The notes: generated by a model not told the origin, from the sequence alone. A stretch of DNA of 64,000 nt from Pseudomonadota bacterium (GCA_016720075.1 JADJXW010000001.1:620001-684000), one strand, 5' to 3'. Shown: positions 32,988 to 42,140, numbered from the stretch's first letter. Numbers and translations: made by a program.

Positions 32988-35315
32988 ATGTCCGTATTGG
33001 GGCCTTTGACCCTGCTTTTTGCCTTTGCCGCGCTGGTCCTGCTGGTGCTGTGGCTGTTCCAGCGGCGTGACATGAAGGCGCTCGGCCGCCTGACGAAACT
33101 GATCCAGGCGGCCGGCAGCAGTTCGCGCCCGCCCGAGCGAATCGACCTCGACAGCGATCACCCGGAGCTATCGGCGCTGGCCGCATCGGTGAACCAGCTG
33201 CTGGGCAAGGCGCGTCGGGCGCCGGCAACGAGCGGCGCGGCCGCGCTGTTTGCCCAGGTAGGCGACCGGGTGCACGAGGTGGTGCTGCTGCACCGCGATT
33301 CCATCGTCTATGCCAATCCGCAGTTCGCGCAGCTGCTGGGCGTGGATCGCATGGATGTGGTCGGGCGACGCCTGGCGGACCTGGTGCCGCCGGAGCAGGT
33401 CGAGCTGGTGGCCGGTCACCTGCAGCACGCGCTTGCCGGTGAGGAGGCGCCCGCGCGCTTCGAGGTGGACCTGATCGGCATGCAGGGTCAGCTGAGCAGG
33501 CTGGAGATTTCCCCTTCGCTGATCGAGCACGAAGGCAGCAAGGCGCTGCTCATCACCGGCGTGGAAGTGATTCCAACGCAGACGGTGAGCGCTCTGTCCA
33601 CCGGCAACACGGGCATCTTCGAGCTGGGCGGGCGATCACGCGCGCGGCTGGCGCTGGAATCGCTGGGTGAGGCGCTGATCACGGTGGATACGGCCGGACG
33701 TATCGACTACGCCAATGCCGCAGCGTCCGCGATGCTGGGCGCGGGCATCGATACGCTGCTGAACAAGACGCTGGACCAGGTCATCACGCTGGTCGACGAG
33801 ACCGATCGCAAGCTGCTGAAGGATCCCATCGACCTCGCGCTGCGCGGCACTTCCACCGTGGGCCTCGGTCGGCGCGCCTTCGTGCTGTCGCGACGCGCCG
33901 GGTCCGAACGCTCCATCGAGCTCACCGCCTCGCCGCTGCGCAGTCGCGACAACGCCGCCGAGGAGATCACCGGCGCCGTGGTGCTGCTGCACGACGTGAC
34001 GGAACTGCGCGGCATCACCCGCCAGATGTCCTACCAGGCCACGCACGATGCGCTCACGGGCCTCGTCAACCGGCGCGAGTTCGAGAGGCGCCTGGCCGAA
34101 TCGCTGGATGCGGCGCGCCGCGGCGATGGCGTGCACATGCTGTGCTTCCTCGACCTTGACCATTTCAAGGCGGTCAATGACAGCAGCGGCCACCAGGCCG
34201 GTGACAGTCTGCTGCGCGAGGTGGCCAAGGTGATGCGCCAGGCCGTGCGCGATTCGGACACGGTGGCGCGCCTGGGTGGCGATGAGTTCGGGCTGTTGCT
34301 GATGGGCTGCCCGCTGCAGAAGGGTCGGCAGATCGCCGACGACCTGGCGCGCACGATGTCCGAACACCGGTTCGTCTGGAAGGACCGCATCCACACCATC
34401 GGCACCAGCATCGGGCTGGTGGAGCTGGCGCGCGACAGCGGCTCGGTGGAAGAGACGCTGGCTGCAGCAGACTCTGCCTGCTACGTCGCGAAGAAGCAGG
34501 GCCCGGGCAAGGTCACCGTCTATTCCGCGCGCGATGAAATGGCGGCGCGGCAGAGTGGCGACATCCAGTGGCTGCGCACGCTGCAGGTTGCGCTGCGCGA
34601 CAACCGTTTCCGGCTTTTCTGGCAGCCCATTGTCTCGGCTTTTGGCGAGAATGGCGGGGGACCGGCGATGGAAGTGCTGGTGCGCCTCGCGGACGAGCAG
34701 GGCCAGGAGCTCTCCGCCGGCGAACTGGTGCGCGCGGCCGAGCGCTACCGCCTGATGGGGCTGGTGGACCGCTGGGTGGTGCAGACCACCTTCACGGCGC
34801 TGGGGCGCGGCGCCATTTCGCTGCCGGCGCATCGCACGCTGGCGCTGAACATTTCCGGCCAGACGCTGGCCGACGTGCAGTTCCTGGAATTCGTGGTGGA
34901 GTGCTTTGATCGCTCCGGCGCGGATCCCGCGCAGGTTTGCTTCGAGATCTCGGAGAGCGCGGTGGCGGCGAACCTCGAGGCGGCGCGCCGCTTCGTGGGC
35001 GTGCTGCACGGCATGGGCTGCCAGTTCGCGCTGGATGATTTCGGCAGTGACCTGGGCTCGTTCTCGAGCCTGAAGAACCTGCCGATGGATTTCCTGAAGA
35101 TCGACGGTTCGTTCATGCGCAACCTTGCGCGCGACAGCGTGAGCCAGGCCATGGTCACCGCCACCATCAAGCTGGCGCGCTCGCTGAATTTCAAGGTGAT
35201 CGCCGAACAGGTGGAAGACGCCGCGGGCCTCGATGCGGCCCGCAGCATGGGCGTGGATTATGTGCAGGGCTATGCCGTCGGGCGCCCCAAGCCGCTGAAT
35301 CTCGCCGCGGCTTAG
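32988..35315 (+). CDS. PAS-PAS-GGDEF-EAL protein, c-di-GMP signalling
   Basis: About 775 residues. One N-terminal membrane helix (about 4-26) is followed by two PAS-like regions (about 85-195 and 215-330), a GGDEF domain with intact GGDEF at 430-434, and an EAL domain. In the EAL domain the signature is EVLVR (562-566) and the loop 6 motif is DDFGSD rather than DDFGTG. The other catalytic acids, the Lys in KIDG and the Gln appear conserved, so hydrolysis is likely possible. No ribosome site is clear; a GTG at 32895 would add 31 residues. The 206 bases upstream, shared with the divergent methyltransferase gene, show no element I would name. Confidence 0.85.
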   Translation: MSVLGPLTLLFAFAALVLLVLWLFQRRDMKALGRLTKLIQAAGSSSRPPERIDLDSDHPELSALAASVNQLLGKARRAPATSGAAALFAQVGDRVHEVVLLHRDSIVYANPQFAQLLGVDRMDVVGRRLADLVPPEQVELVAGHLQHALAGEEAPARFEVDLIGMQGQLSRLEISPSLIEHEGSKALLITGVEVIPTQTVSALSTGNTGIFELGGRSRARLALESLGEALITVDTAGRIDYANAAASAMLGAGIDTLLNKTLDQVITLVDETDRKLLKDPIDLALRGTSTVGLGRRAFVLSRRAGSERSIELTASPLRSRDNAAEEITGAVVLLHDVTELRGITRQMSYQATHDALTGLVNRREFERRLAESLDAARRGDGVHMLCFLDLDHFKAVNDSSGHQAGDSLLREVAKVMRQAVRDSDTVARLGGDEFGLLLMGCPLQKGRQIADDLARTMSEHRFVWKDRIHTIGTSIGLVELARDSGSVEETLAAADSACYVAKKQGPGKVTVYSARDEMAARQSGDIQWLRTLQVALRDNRFRLFWQPIVSAFGENGGGPAMEVLVRLADEQGQELSAGELVRAAERYRLMGLVDRWVVQTTFTALGRGAISLPAHRTLALNISGQTLADVQFLEFVVECFDRSGADPAQVCFEISESAVAANLEAARRFVGVLHGMGCQFALDDFGSDLGSFSSLKNLPMDFLKIDGSFMRNLARDSVSQAMVTATIKLARSLNFKVIAEQVEDAAGLDAARSMGVDYVQGYAVGRPKPLNLAAA

Positions 35316-35380
35316 CAGCCGATCCGCGCCACTGCTCCTGAGCAATCGCGCGCGCGTGGCCCGCGATGGCGCCGGCATGG

Positions 35381-36733
35381 TCAGGCCGCGGGTTGGCCTC
35401 TGCCGCTGAGCCTCGCAGCGTAGCGGTCGACCAGCGCGACGACCGCGAGCGTCGCGCCCAGCAGCGGGAACAGCACCCCCATCGTCACCAGCGTGACCAG
35501 CAGGAAGCGCGGCAGGCGATCGCCCGCCTTGACCTCGGGCGCCGCCAGCCGACCCGTCGGGCGTCGCTTCCACCACAGCACGATGCCCGCCACGACGGTG
35601 CCGACCAGCGTCAGGCACACGAACACGCCGATGAGCTGGTTGATCAGGCCGTACTGCCGTCCCATGTGCGTCATCACGCCCCATTCGATGACCTTGGCGG
35701 TCGGGCTGTAGTCGCGCCATGAAATGTCACCGAGCACGCGGCCGTCGGCAGGATCCAGATACAGCGTGCGTTGGCCCTGCGCCCTCGCAGGCACGAAGCT
35801 CACCAGGAACACGCCGCCGGGCTGCGCCGGGTAGGACACCTTCACGCCCGGACCGTGCGTTGCCGTATCGAGCCGGGCGAGGGAGCCCTCCACGTGGCCG
35901 ATGCGCGCCTGGGGCACGGCCGAACCTTGCGGCGTGCCGTGATGCTGGATGGTCCAGGGCAGGCCGGTGATCGATGCGGGCGGACCGGAGTTGAAATTGG
36001 GTGATGGCGCAATCAGCGGCAGCTGCGCGCCGAGTTTCGCGAACTGCGTGCCCCAGAACGCCGACCACGGCAGTCCAGTCAGCACCAGGAACAGCACCAG
36101 CAGCGCATTGAACATCGACGGTATCGCATGCCAGTCGCGCCAGAACGCGCGACCGCTGGTGCCCGCCCGGGGCACGAATGCGCCGCGTCGCCAGTTCCGG
36201 GGCCACCACAGGTAAAGGCCGGTGGCGAGCATCACCAGCGTCCAGCACGCGGTGAGTTCGACCAGGTGGCTGCCGATCTCGCCGGTGAGCAGGTTGCCGT
36301 GCAGGTCGCGGACGATGTTCATCAGCGACCAGCCGGGATCCACCAGCCCGCGAACCAGGCGGGTATAGGGGTCGACGAACACCTGCGCCTCGTCGCCGTC
36401 CGCGCGCGTTATTCCGAAACGCGTGGCCTGGTCGGGCGCGCGTGGCAGCAGCGCGTTGCGCACACTCGCACCCGGATGCGCGGCGAGCACCGCAGTCTCC
36501 TGGTCGGCGAGGGTGGCGGGCGTGCCTGCCACCTCGACCCGCTGCAGGTCGCGATGCAGCCAGCCGTCGATCTCATGATCGAACAGGTACAGCGCGCCGG
36601 TGATCGCGAGGATCACCAGCACCGGTGCGCTGAACAGGCCCGCATAGAAATGCCAGCGCCACACCGCCCGGTACGGTGTGGCGCGGCGCCCGGTGTTGTT
36701 GACGACGCCGTCGCCGGCGTCGTCCGCACCCAT
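35381..36733 (-). CDS. PepSY-associated transmembrane protein
   Basis: 450 residues. A PepSY_TM protein with four to five membrane helices: VWRWHFYAGLFSAPVLVILAI near the N terminus, VELTACWTLVMLATGLYLWW, a segment after MFNALLVLFLV, and two at the C terminus. It has conserved His residues (HFYAG, DLHGNLL, THMGRQ) of the type thought to bind heme. Such proteins often accompany TonB receptors and may reduce metal or siderophore in the periplasm. ATG at 36733 and GTG at 36748 are both plausible. It lies 19 bases downstream of the receptor gene, in the same operon. Confidence 0.8.
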   Translation of the reverse strand: MGADDAGDGVVNNTGRRATPYRAVWRWHFYAGLFSAPVLVILAITGALYLFDHEIDGWLHRDLQRVEVAGTPATLADQETAVLAAHPGASVRNALLPRAPDQATRFGITRADGDEAQVFVDPYTRLVRGLVDPGWSLMNIVRDLHGNLLTGEIGSHLVELTACWTLVMLATGLYLWWPRNWRRGAFVPRAGTSGRAFWRDWHAIPSMFNALLVLFLVLTGLPWSAFWGTQFAKLGAQLPLIAPSPNFNSGPPASITGLPWTIQHHGTPQGSAVPQARIGHVEGSLARLDTATHGPGVKVSYPAQPGGVFLVSFVPARAQGQRTLYLDPADGRVLGDISWRDYSPTAKVIEWGVMTHMGRQYGLINQLIGVFVCLTLVGTVVAGIVLWWKRRPTGRLAAPEVKAGDRLPRFLLVTLVTMGVLFPLLGATLAVVALVDRYAARLSGRGQPAA

Positions 36734-36752
36734 TGTGGGAGTGCTCACCCGG

Positions 36753-38831
36753 CTACCAGCGCGTGCCGACACGCAACTGCACGCTGCGCGGATCACCCGG
36801 AACCACCGCGAAGGTGTTGCCCGAGGCGGTGAAATAGCGCTTGTCCGCGAGATTGGCCAGCGTCAGGTCGATGTCCAGGCTCTTCACCTTCAGCGAAGCA
36901 CCGACATCCAGCAGCGTGTAGGACGGCAGCACCACGCTGCTGCCATTGGTCAGCAGGCGATTGGATGCGTAGGCCATGCCCGCGCGCAGCGTCAGCGCCT
37001 GCTGCGGAATGGCATACGCCGTGCGCAGCGTCGCTCCATGCTTCGGCACGTCGCCCAGGCGCAGTCCCTCGTCGCCGTCATTGCTGCGGGTGATCTTCGA
37101 CAACAGGCGCGCGTAGCCGGCGGAGAGGTTCCAGTCCCTGGTCAGCTGCCAGTCACCCTGCAGTTCCACGCCGCGCACGCGCTGCTCACCGACGTTCAGC
37201 ACGAAGTCCGGATCGTTCGGGTCGGTGGTGAGCGCGTTGATGCGCTTGATCTGGAACACCGAGAGGCTGCCCTGGAACACCCCGCGCGACAGGCGCAGGC
37301 CGGCCTCGTACTGCTCGGACTCCTCGGGCTTCAGCGGCTCGCCGCTGGCGGTGCGGGCCCCGCCGGAGCCCTCGACGTCGAATCCCGTGCTGTAGCCGCC
37401 ATACAAAGACAGCCCATTGCCCAGCGCAAAGGTGGTTCCAATCTGCCAGATCGTGTTCTCGATGCTGGTGCCGGTCTTCGTCGTAGAGCCCACATCGCGT
37501 GACCAGATCTTCAGCCACGAGTGGCGAACCGAACCCACCACGTCCCAGCGATCGGTGAGCGCGATCTGGTCCTGCAGGTACAGCGCATGGGCATCCGTGT
37601 CGAAGTTCGTGTCGAAGGCGAACACGCGCGTCGGGCCGCTGGTGTCATACGCGTAGACCGGCGCCAGCACGCTGATGGGCGTAACATTGGTGAGGTTGTA
37701 CTGCGTGAAGCGGCTGCGCTCCAGGTCGTACTCGTAGCCGGCGAGCAGCTTGTGCTGCACGGCGCCGGTCTGGAACGAGCCCGACAGGTCGAGCTGGCCG
37801 ATGGTGTACGAATCGTCCTCGCGTCCCCACCGGCCATTGCGGTTGATGGTGGTGAGGTTGGCCTGTGGGGCGCGCAGGCGGATCTGCGTGAATTCGGAGT
37901 TGAACTCCTGGTACTGCAGGCGCGGCGTGAACGTCCAGTTGTCGCTGAGCTTCACGTCGACCCAGGCCTGCACCAGCGGCGCATCGGCACTCAGCACGTC
38001 CTGGGTAGGCTCGCCCAGGTACAGGCTGCGCGACAGATTGCCGTTGCCGTTGGTGGCCACGGTGCCCGGGATCGGCAGGCCCGGATAGCGCTGCGTGCGC
38101 CGTTCCACGTATTCGGTGACCAGGTGGCCGATGGCGCGGTCATTGAACTGGTAGCGCAGCGTGAAACCCAGGTTCTCGCGGTCGATGTCCTGCCGGTCTA
38201 TGAAGGTTCCCGAGCGCTCGATCTCGCCGGTCACGCGCATGCCAAGGTTCTCCGACACCGGCACGCGGAAATCACCGGTGATCATCTTCTGCGAGTGGCT
38301 GCCCACCGTGGCCGAAAGCTGCGCGCCGAACTTGCCGTCAGGCTGCTTGGTGATGATGCTGAGGATGCCGCCCACGCCCGACTGCCCATAGAGCACGCCC
38401 GAGGGGCCCTTGAGCACCTCGATGCGCTCGATGTTCGACAGCGCCGAGGCGTCCACATCCTCGTAGTAGCGCTGGCGGATGCCATTGCGCATCTGGTCGG
38501 CGATGTAGCCGCGCATCTTCAGGCTGAAGGACTGGTAGGCGCTGACGCGCGAGCTGCCCGGGTTGGCGCTGGGCACCACGCGCAGCACGTCGCCGATGGA
38601 CTGCGCGCCCAGGTCGCTGATGGCATCGGCATCGACGACCTGCACGCTCTGCGGCACCTTCTCTAGCGGGATGCCGGACTTGCCGCCGAAGTCGCCGGTG
38701 AATTTGCTGCCGGTGACGATGACCTCGTCAAGGTCGCGGTCGCGCTCGGCGCCATGCGCTGCAGCGGTTGCCAGCGTGAAGATGACGGCGGCGGAAACGC
38801 CGCGGATTGCAAAGGAATTTCTGGAACTCAT
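36753..38831 (-). CDS. TonB-dependent outer membrane receptor
   Basis: 692 residues with a signal peptide (about 1-28), a TonB box (DEVIVTG), a plug domain (VPQSVQVVDADAISDLG to IERIEVLKGPSGVLYGQ) and a beta-barrel ending in Trp (LRVGTRW). The sequence type is the siderophore-receptor family, but the neighbours are a copper chaperone and DUF2946. A copper complex or chalkophore-like ligand is therefore as likely as ferric siderophore. It starts 18 bases after the chaperone gene. Confidence 0.9.
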   Translation of the reverse strand: MSSRNSFAIRGVSAAVIFTLATAAAHGAERDRDLDEVIVTGSKFTGDFGGKSGIPLEKVPQSVQVVDADAISDLGAQSIGDVLRVVPSANPGSSRVSAYQSFSLKMRGYIADQMRNGIRQRYYEDVDASALSNIERIEVLKGPSGVLYGQSGVGGILSIITKQPDGKFGAQLSATVGSHSQKMITGDFRVPVSENLGMRVTGEIERSGTFIDRQDIDRENLGFTLRYQFNDRAIGHLVTEYVERRTQRYPGLPIPGTVATNGNGNLSRSLYLGEPTQDVLSADAPLVQAWVDVKLSDNWTFTPRLQYQEFNSEFTQIRLRAPQANLTTINRNGRWGREDDSYTIGQLDLSGSFQTGAVQHKLLAGYEYDLERSRFTQYNLTNVTPISVLAPVYAYDTSGPTRVFAFDTNFDTDAHALYLQDQIALTDRWDVVGSVRHSWLKIWSRDVGSTTKTGTSIENTIWQIGTTFALGNGLSLYGGYSTGFDVEGSGGARTASGEPLKPEESEQYEAGLRLSRGVFQGSLSVFQIKRINALTTDPNDPDFVLNVGEQRVRGVELQGDWQLTRDWNLSAGYARLLSKITRSNDGDEGLRLGDVPKHGATLRTAYAIPQQALTLRAGMAYASNRLLTNGSSVVLPSYTLLDVGASLKVKSLDIDLTLANLADKRYFTASGNTFAVVPGDPRSVQLRVGTRW

Positions 38832-38849
38832 GAGTGTCTCTTTGTTTGA

Positions 38850-39338
38850 TCAGTGGCCGTGATGCGCAGCGGTGGCGCCCAGCGGCCGGATGTGGACATG
38901 TACGGTGAGGTTGCCTGCGTCGCGGAATCGCAATACCAGCGGCACGGTCTTGCCTTCGTGCAGGGGAGCGGAGAGCCCCACGAGCATCAGGTGCAAGCCC
39001 GTCGGCGCGAATCGCAGCGTTGCGCCAGGCGGAAGGGGTAGCTGCTCCGCCGGCCGCATGCGCGACAGGTCGTCTTCCATCAACGTGCGGTGAATCTCGA
39101 CGTGGTCTGCCACTGGGCTCGATGCACCCAGCAGCAGGTCGGCGCGAGATCCGCGATTGGTGATGGAAAGATATGCCGAACTGAGGTCGAGACCCGGAGG
39201 CGTGGCGCGAGCCCATGCATCGGATACCGCTATGCGCGGTGTGTCGACGGCAACCTGCGCCTCCGTCGCATCCGCGAGCGGCACGCAAAGGCAGGCAATG
39301 GCCAGGGCCAGGAAGGATCTACGGCTTGTCACCAGCAT
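38850..39338 (-). CDS. PCu(A)C periplasmic copper chaperone
   Basis: A 162-residue secreted protein with signal peptide (about 1-25) and the exact copper motif H-X10-M-X21-H-X-M: His83, Met94, His116 and Met118. A His-rich C terminus (HHGH) could bind more metal. Members deliver Cu(I) to cytochrome oxidase or take part in copper import. It lies between DUF2946 and a TonB receptor in one operon. Confidence 0.9.
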   Translation of the reverse strand: MLVTSRRSFLALAIACLCVPLADATEAQVAVDTPRIAVSDAWARATPPGLDLSSAYLSITNRGSRADLLLGASSPVADHVEIHRTLMEDDLSRMRPAEQLPLPPGATLRFAPTGLHLMLVGLSAPLHEGKTVPLVLRFRDAGNLTVHVHIRPLGATAAHHGH

Positions 39339-39400
39339 TTCTCCAGCAAGCTACGCTCCCGGTCGGACCGGAGCAGGGCGGCGCGATCGCGCCGTGACGC

Positions 39401-39760
39401 TTACTGGAGGGCTGGAGGCCCGCGCGGCGATTGCGCGCGGGGAATTACGCTGGCGGCTTGCTGGGCCGAGGGAATTTCAGTGGACTTCGCCGCCACGACA
39501 TTGAGCGCTGGCAGCGCGACGGTGGACGGCGGCGGCGCCGACGCGGCAGCGTGCGCAAAGAGACAATCACCACTGCTGCCCGGTAGTTGGCGGTTGTCGT
39601 CGTCGGTCTGGCCCGGCAGCGAAAGGCCATCGCTGCACAGCGCAATCTTGAAGACGCCGTTCTCCGCCACCGGCATGTAGCCGGCCGGCAGCATGCCGCG
39701 CATGACCATCAGCGGCAGCAGCAGCGCGATCAGCAGGTGGAGGTGGCGGCGGGAGATCAC
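39401..39760 (-). CDS. DUF2946 family protein
   Basis: 119 residues with an N-terminal hydrophobic segment (about 7-21) and Cys42, Cys66 and His70 that could bind metal, as in DUF2946 proteins of copper-related operons. It begins with GTG and has no ribosome site. A promoter-like pair lies so close upstream that the mRNA may be leaderless. It heads the copper-type operon. Function is not established. Confidence 0.65.
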   Translation of the reverse strand: MISRRHLHLLIALLLPLMVMRGMLPAGYMPVAENGVFKIALCSDGLSLPGQTDDDNRQLPGSSGDCLFAHAAASAPPPSTVALPALNVVAAKSTEIPSAQQAASVIPRAQSPRGPPALQ

Positions 39761-39766
39761 GGCGCT

Positions 39767-39795
39767 ATTTTAGGACAGCGGCGGGCGCGTGCCCA
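39767..39795 (-). promoter_or_regulatory. Promoter of the copper-type operon, possibly leaderless
   Basis: On the minus strand TGGGCA (39790-39795) and TAAAAT (39767-39772) are separated by 17 bases. The predicted start point falls at or next to the GTG of the DUF2946 gene (39760). Confidence 0.5.
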
Positions 39796-39826
39796 GCGGC
39801 AAGCAGGCCCCAAGCAGGTTGCGGCC

Positions 39827-40164
39827 TCAGATCTTCTTCACATACATGGACTTCAGCCCCATCTGGCCGATGCCCTCGATGCGGCAGTCGATGTCGTGGT
39901 CGCCCTCGACCAGGCGGATGCCCTTGACCTTGGTGCCGATCTTCACCACCGACGAGGAGCCCTTTACTTTCAGGTCCTTGATGACGGTGACGGTGTCGCC
40001 ATCCTGCAGCGGGTTGCCTACCGAATCACGCACGACGCGGGCCGTATCGGTCACCACGGCGCGGCCTGCGGCCACTCGTGCGCGCATTCCGGGCAGATGA
40101 AATTCAGGCCGTCCTCGTAGGTGAGGGCGGAGCCACAGGCAGGGCAGGGCGGCAGGGTGCTCAT
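39827..40164 (-). pseudogene. phnA: PhnA/YjdM zinc-ribbon protein, single-base frameshift
   Basis: From the ATG at 40164 the first frame gives the zinc ribbon (CPAC...CPECAHEW) but stops at 40051 after 37 residues. The rest (VVRDSVGNPLQDGDTVTVIKD, ending SMYVKKI) continues in another frame to 39827. Restoring one base within the GGCCGCGCC stretch near 40058-40066 gives about 112 residues, the normal PhnA length. Despite the name, this family is not clearly tied to phosphonate use. It could be a true lesion or a sequencing error. Confidence 0.8.
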
Positions 40165-40182
40165 GCGGTGAATTGTAACAGC

Positions 40183-40201
40183 ATGATAATCAGATTATCA
40201 T
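40183..40201. promoter_or_regulatory. Perfect 9+1+9 palindrome between phnA and the RHH gene
   Basis: ATGATAATC (40183-40191), A, GATTATCAT (40193-40201). It lies 9 bases upstream of the RHH regulator start and 18 bases upstream of phnA, so it can serve both. It may be the RHH operator. It also resembles a Fur-type GATAAT/ATTATC element with non-standard spacing. Confidence 0.6.
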
Positions 40202-40210
40202 CCAACGCAC

Positions 40211-40414
40211 ATGGAAGACCGCACCGCACGCCTCACCATCCTCATCGATCCGCGCAAGAAGGCCGTGTTCGAGCGCCTGTGCGCCGAGGAAGACTCCACC
40301 CCCTCGCAGGTGCTGCGCCGGATGATCCGCGGCTACATCGAGACGCGCACCGGCAAGGCCTGGCAGCCCGAAGGTCCGGCGCGGGTCAGCGCCTCCACAC
40401 GCCGTCGCGGCTGA
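40211..40414 (+). CDS. Ribbon-helix-helix (CopG-like) DNA-binding protein
   Basis: A 67-residue protein with an RHH pattern: strand RLTILID, helix PRKKAVFERLCAEED, turn STPS, helix QVLRRMIRGYIETR, and a basic tail. It is probably an autoregulator using the palindrome just upstream. No toxin gene is adjacent, so it does not look like an antitoxin. The SulP transporter gene follows after 30 bases and may be co-regulated. Confidence 0.7.
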   Translation: MEDRTARLTILIDPRKKAVFERLCAEEDSTPSQVLRRMIRGYIETRTGKAWQPEGPARVSASTRRRG

Positions 40415-40444
40415 CGCCGCGGATGGTGGAAGGGTGAACGAACC

Positions 40445-42115
40445 ATGATCGCCCTGCTCGAAGCCCACCGCGCCGGCCTGCTGGGCCGCGCGCACCTGCT
40501 GCGCAACGTGATCGCGGGCCTGGTGGTGGGCGTGGTGGCCATGCCGCTGGCCATGGCCTTTGCCATCGCCTCGGGCGCCAAGCCCGAGCAGGGTCTCTAC
40601 ACCGCCATCGTGGCCGGCGTCGCCACGGCGCTGTTCGGCGGCACGCGCGTGCAGATCTCCGGTCCCACCGGCGCGTTCATCGCCGTGCTGGCGGGCATCA
40701 CCGCGCAGTACGGCATCGCCGGGCTGCAGGTCGCGACGCTGATGGCCGGACTCATCATGCTGGCGATGGGCATCGGTCGCCTGGGCGGCGTGATCCGCTT
40801 CATCCCTGATCCGGTGATCGTCGGCTTCACGTCGGGCATCGGCGTCATCATCTGGGTGGGGCAGTGGAAGGATTTCTTCGGTCTGCATCCCGTGGGGCCC
40901 ACGCTGCACTTCCACGAGAAGCTGCTCAGCCTGCTGGAGGTGCTGCCGCAGCTGGATGCGGCCACCACGCTCATTGGCCTGGGTTCGCTGCTCGTGGTGA
41001 TGGGTGGTGCGAAAGTGCTGCCAAGGATTCCCGGCCTGAGCCGCGTGCCTTCGCCGCTCGTGGCGATGCTGCTGGCCACGGGCGTGCAGGCGCTGTGGCA
41101 TTTCCCCACCGTGGCCACGCTGGGGTCCGCCTTCGGCGGCATACCGCGCGCGCTGCCGGGCCTTTCATTGCCGGACATCACGCTGGGTGAAGCGCTGCAG
41201 CTCATTGGCCCTGCCTTCGCCATCGCGCTGCTAGGCGCCATCGAATCGCTGCTCACCGCGGTCGTCGCCGACGGCATGGCAGGCACGAAGCATGACTCGA
41301 ACCAGGAGCTGATCGGCCAGGGCATCGCCAACCTGCTCACGCCGCTGTTCGGTGGCTTCGCGGCCACCGGCGCCATCGCCCGCACGGCCACCAACATCAG
41401 GAACGGCGCCACGAGCCCGGTGGCGGGCATCGTGCATGCCGTTTTCCTGGTGCTGGTGATCGTGCTGCTGGCGCCCTTCGCCGCCGCCGTGCCGCTCGCG
41501 GCGCTCGCCGCCATCCTGTTCGCCACCGCCTGGAACATGAGCGATGTGCCGCATTTCCTGCGGGTGCTGCGGCGCGCGCCGCTGGCCGACAAGCTGCTGC
41601 TCGCCGTCACGTTCATGCTGACCGTCTTCGTGGACCTGGTGGTCGCGGTGAATGTCGGTGTGATGATCGCGGCGCTGCTGTTCATGAAACGCATGTCCGA
41701 GTCCGTGCGCGTGCAGCAGCAGGGTGACATAGGGGGCGAGGGCGCCTCTAGCGTGGAGCCGCTGGAAATTCCCGTGCAGCTGCCACCCAGCGTGCTGGTG
41801 TATCGCATCGACGGCCCGTTCTTCTTTGGCGCCGCGGAGAAGCTCGAGAGCACACTGGAGCGCGTGCCGCTGGGTGTGCGGGCCATCGTGCTGCGCCTGG
41901 GGCGCGTGCCCTTCATGGATGCCACGGGCCTTGCCACGCTGCTCGAGGTGATCGAGCGTTACCGGCATCGCAAGGTGCGTGTGCTGCTCTGTGGCATCCA
42001 TCCGGACCTGCTGCAGCCGCTGCGCGCCGCCGGTGTGCTCGATGCCGTGGAGCCGGGCGACATCTGCACCAGCCTGCACGAGGTGGCGGAGAGAGTCAGC
42101 TCGCTAGATCCATGA
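40445..42115 (+). CDS. SulP/SLC26 family anion transporter with STAS domain
   Basis: 556 residues: a large membrane domain beginning LLRNVIAGLVVGVVAMPLAMAFA with the conserved PQ/PLAMA and GPTGAF segments, then a cytoplasmic STAS domain (about 440-550, with VPFMDATGLATLLEV). Members carry sulfate, bicarbonate or dicarboxylates such as succinate (DauA). Substrate cannot be assigned. Ribosome site GGAAGGG lies upstream. Confidence 0.88.
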   Translation: MIALLEAHRAGLLGRAHLLRNVIAGLVVGVVAMPLAMAFAIASGAKPEQGLYTAIVAGVATALFGGTRVQISGPTGAFIAVLAGITAQYGIAGLQVATLMAGLIMLAMGIGRLGGVIRFIPDPVIVGFTSGIGVIIWVGQWKDFFGLHPVGPTLHFHEKLLSLLEVLPQLDAATTLIGLGSLLVVMGGAKVLPRIPGLSRVPSPLVAMLLATGVQALWHFPTVATLGSAFGGIPRALPGLSLPDITLGEALQLIGPAFAIALLGAIESLLTAVVADGMAGTKHDSNQELIGQGIANLLTPLFGGFAATGAIARTATNIRNGATSPVAGIVHAVFLVLVIVLLAPFAAAVPLAALAAILFATAWNMSDVPHFLRVLRRAPLADKLLLAVTFMLTVFVDLVVAVNVGVMIAALLFMKRMSESVRVQQQGDIGGEGASSVEPLEIPVQLPPSVLVYRIDGPFFFGAAEKLESTLERVPLGVRAIVLRLGRVPFMDATGLATLLEVIERYRHRKVRVLLCGIHPDLLQPLRAAGVLDAVEPGDICTSLHEVAERVSSLDP

Positions 42116-42124
42116 CCAGCGCAG

Positions 42125-42140
42125 TGTGACGGTGTTCACA
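42125..42140. promoter_or_regulatory. Perfect CRP/Vfr/Clp-type binding site
   Basis: TGTGA (42125-42129), six bases, TCACA (42136-42140) matches the CRP-family consensus exactly, and the symmetry extends one base each side. It is 96 bases upstream of the GGDEF-EAL gene start. A second hairpin ACGGCC-GAA-GGCCGT (42140-42154) abuts it and may end the SulP transcript. Confidence 0.65.

Noticed and set aside
33636..35720. 694-codon minus-strand frame over the GGDEF/EAL gene
   Set aside because: Antisense shadow; it also runs into the PepSY gene in another frame, and the GGDEF and EAL motifs are on the plus strand.
40211..40414. Toxin-antitoxin module
   Set aside because: The RHH protein could be an antitoxin, but no small toxin gene is adjacent; SulP follows and phnA is divergent.
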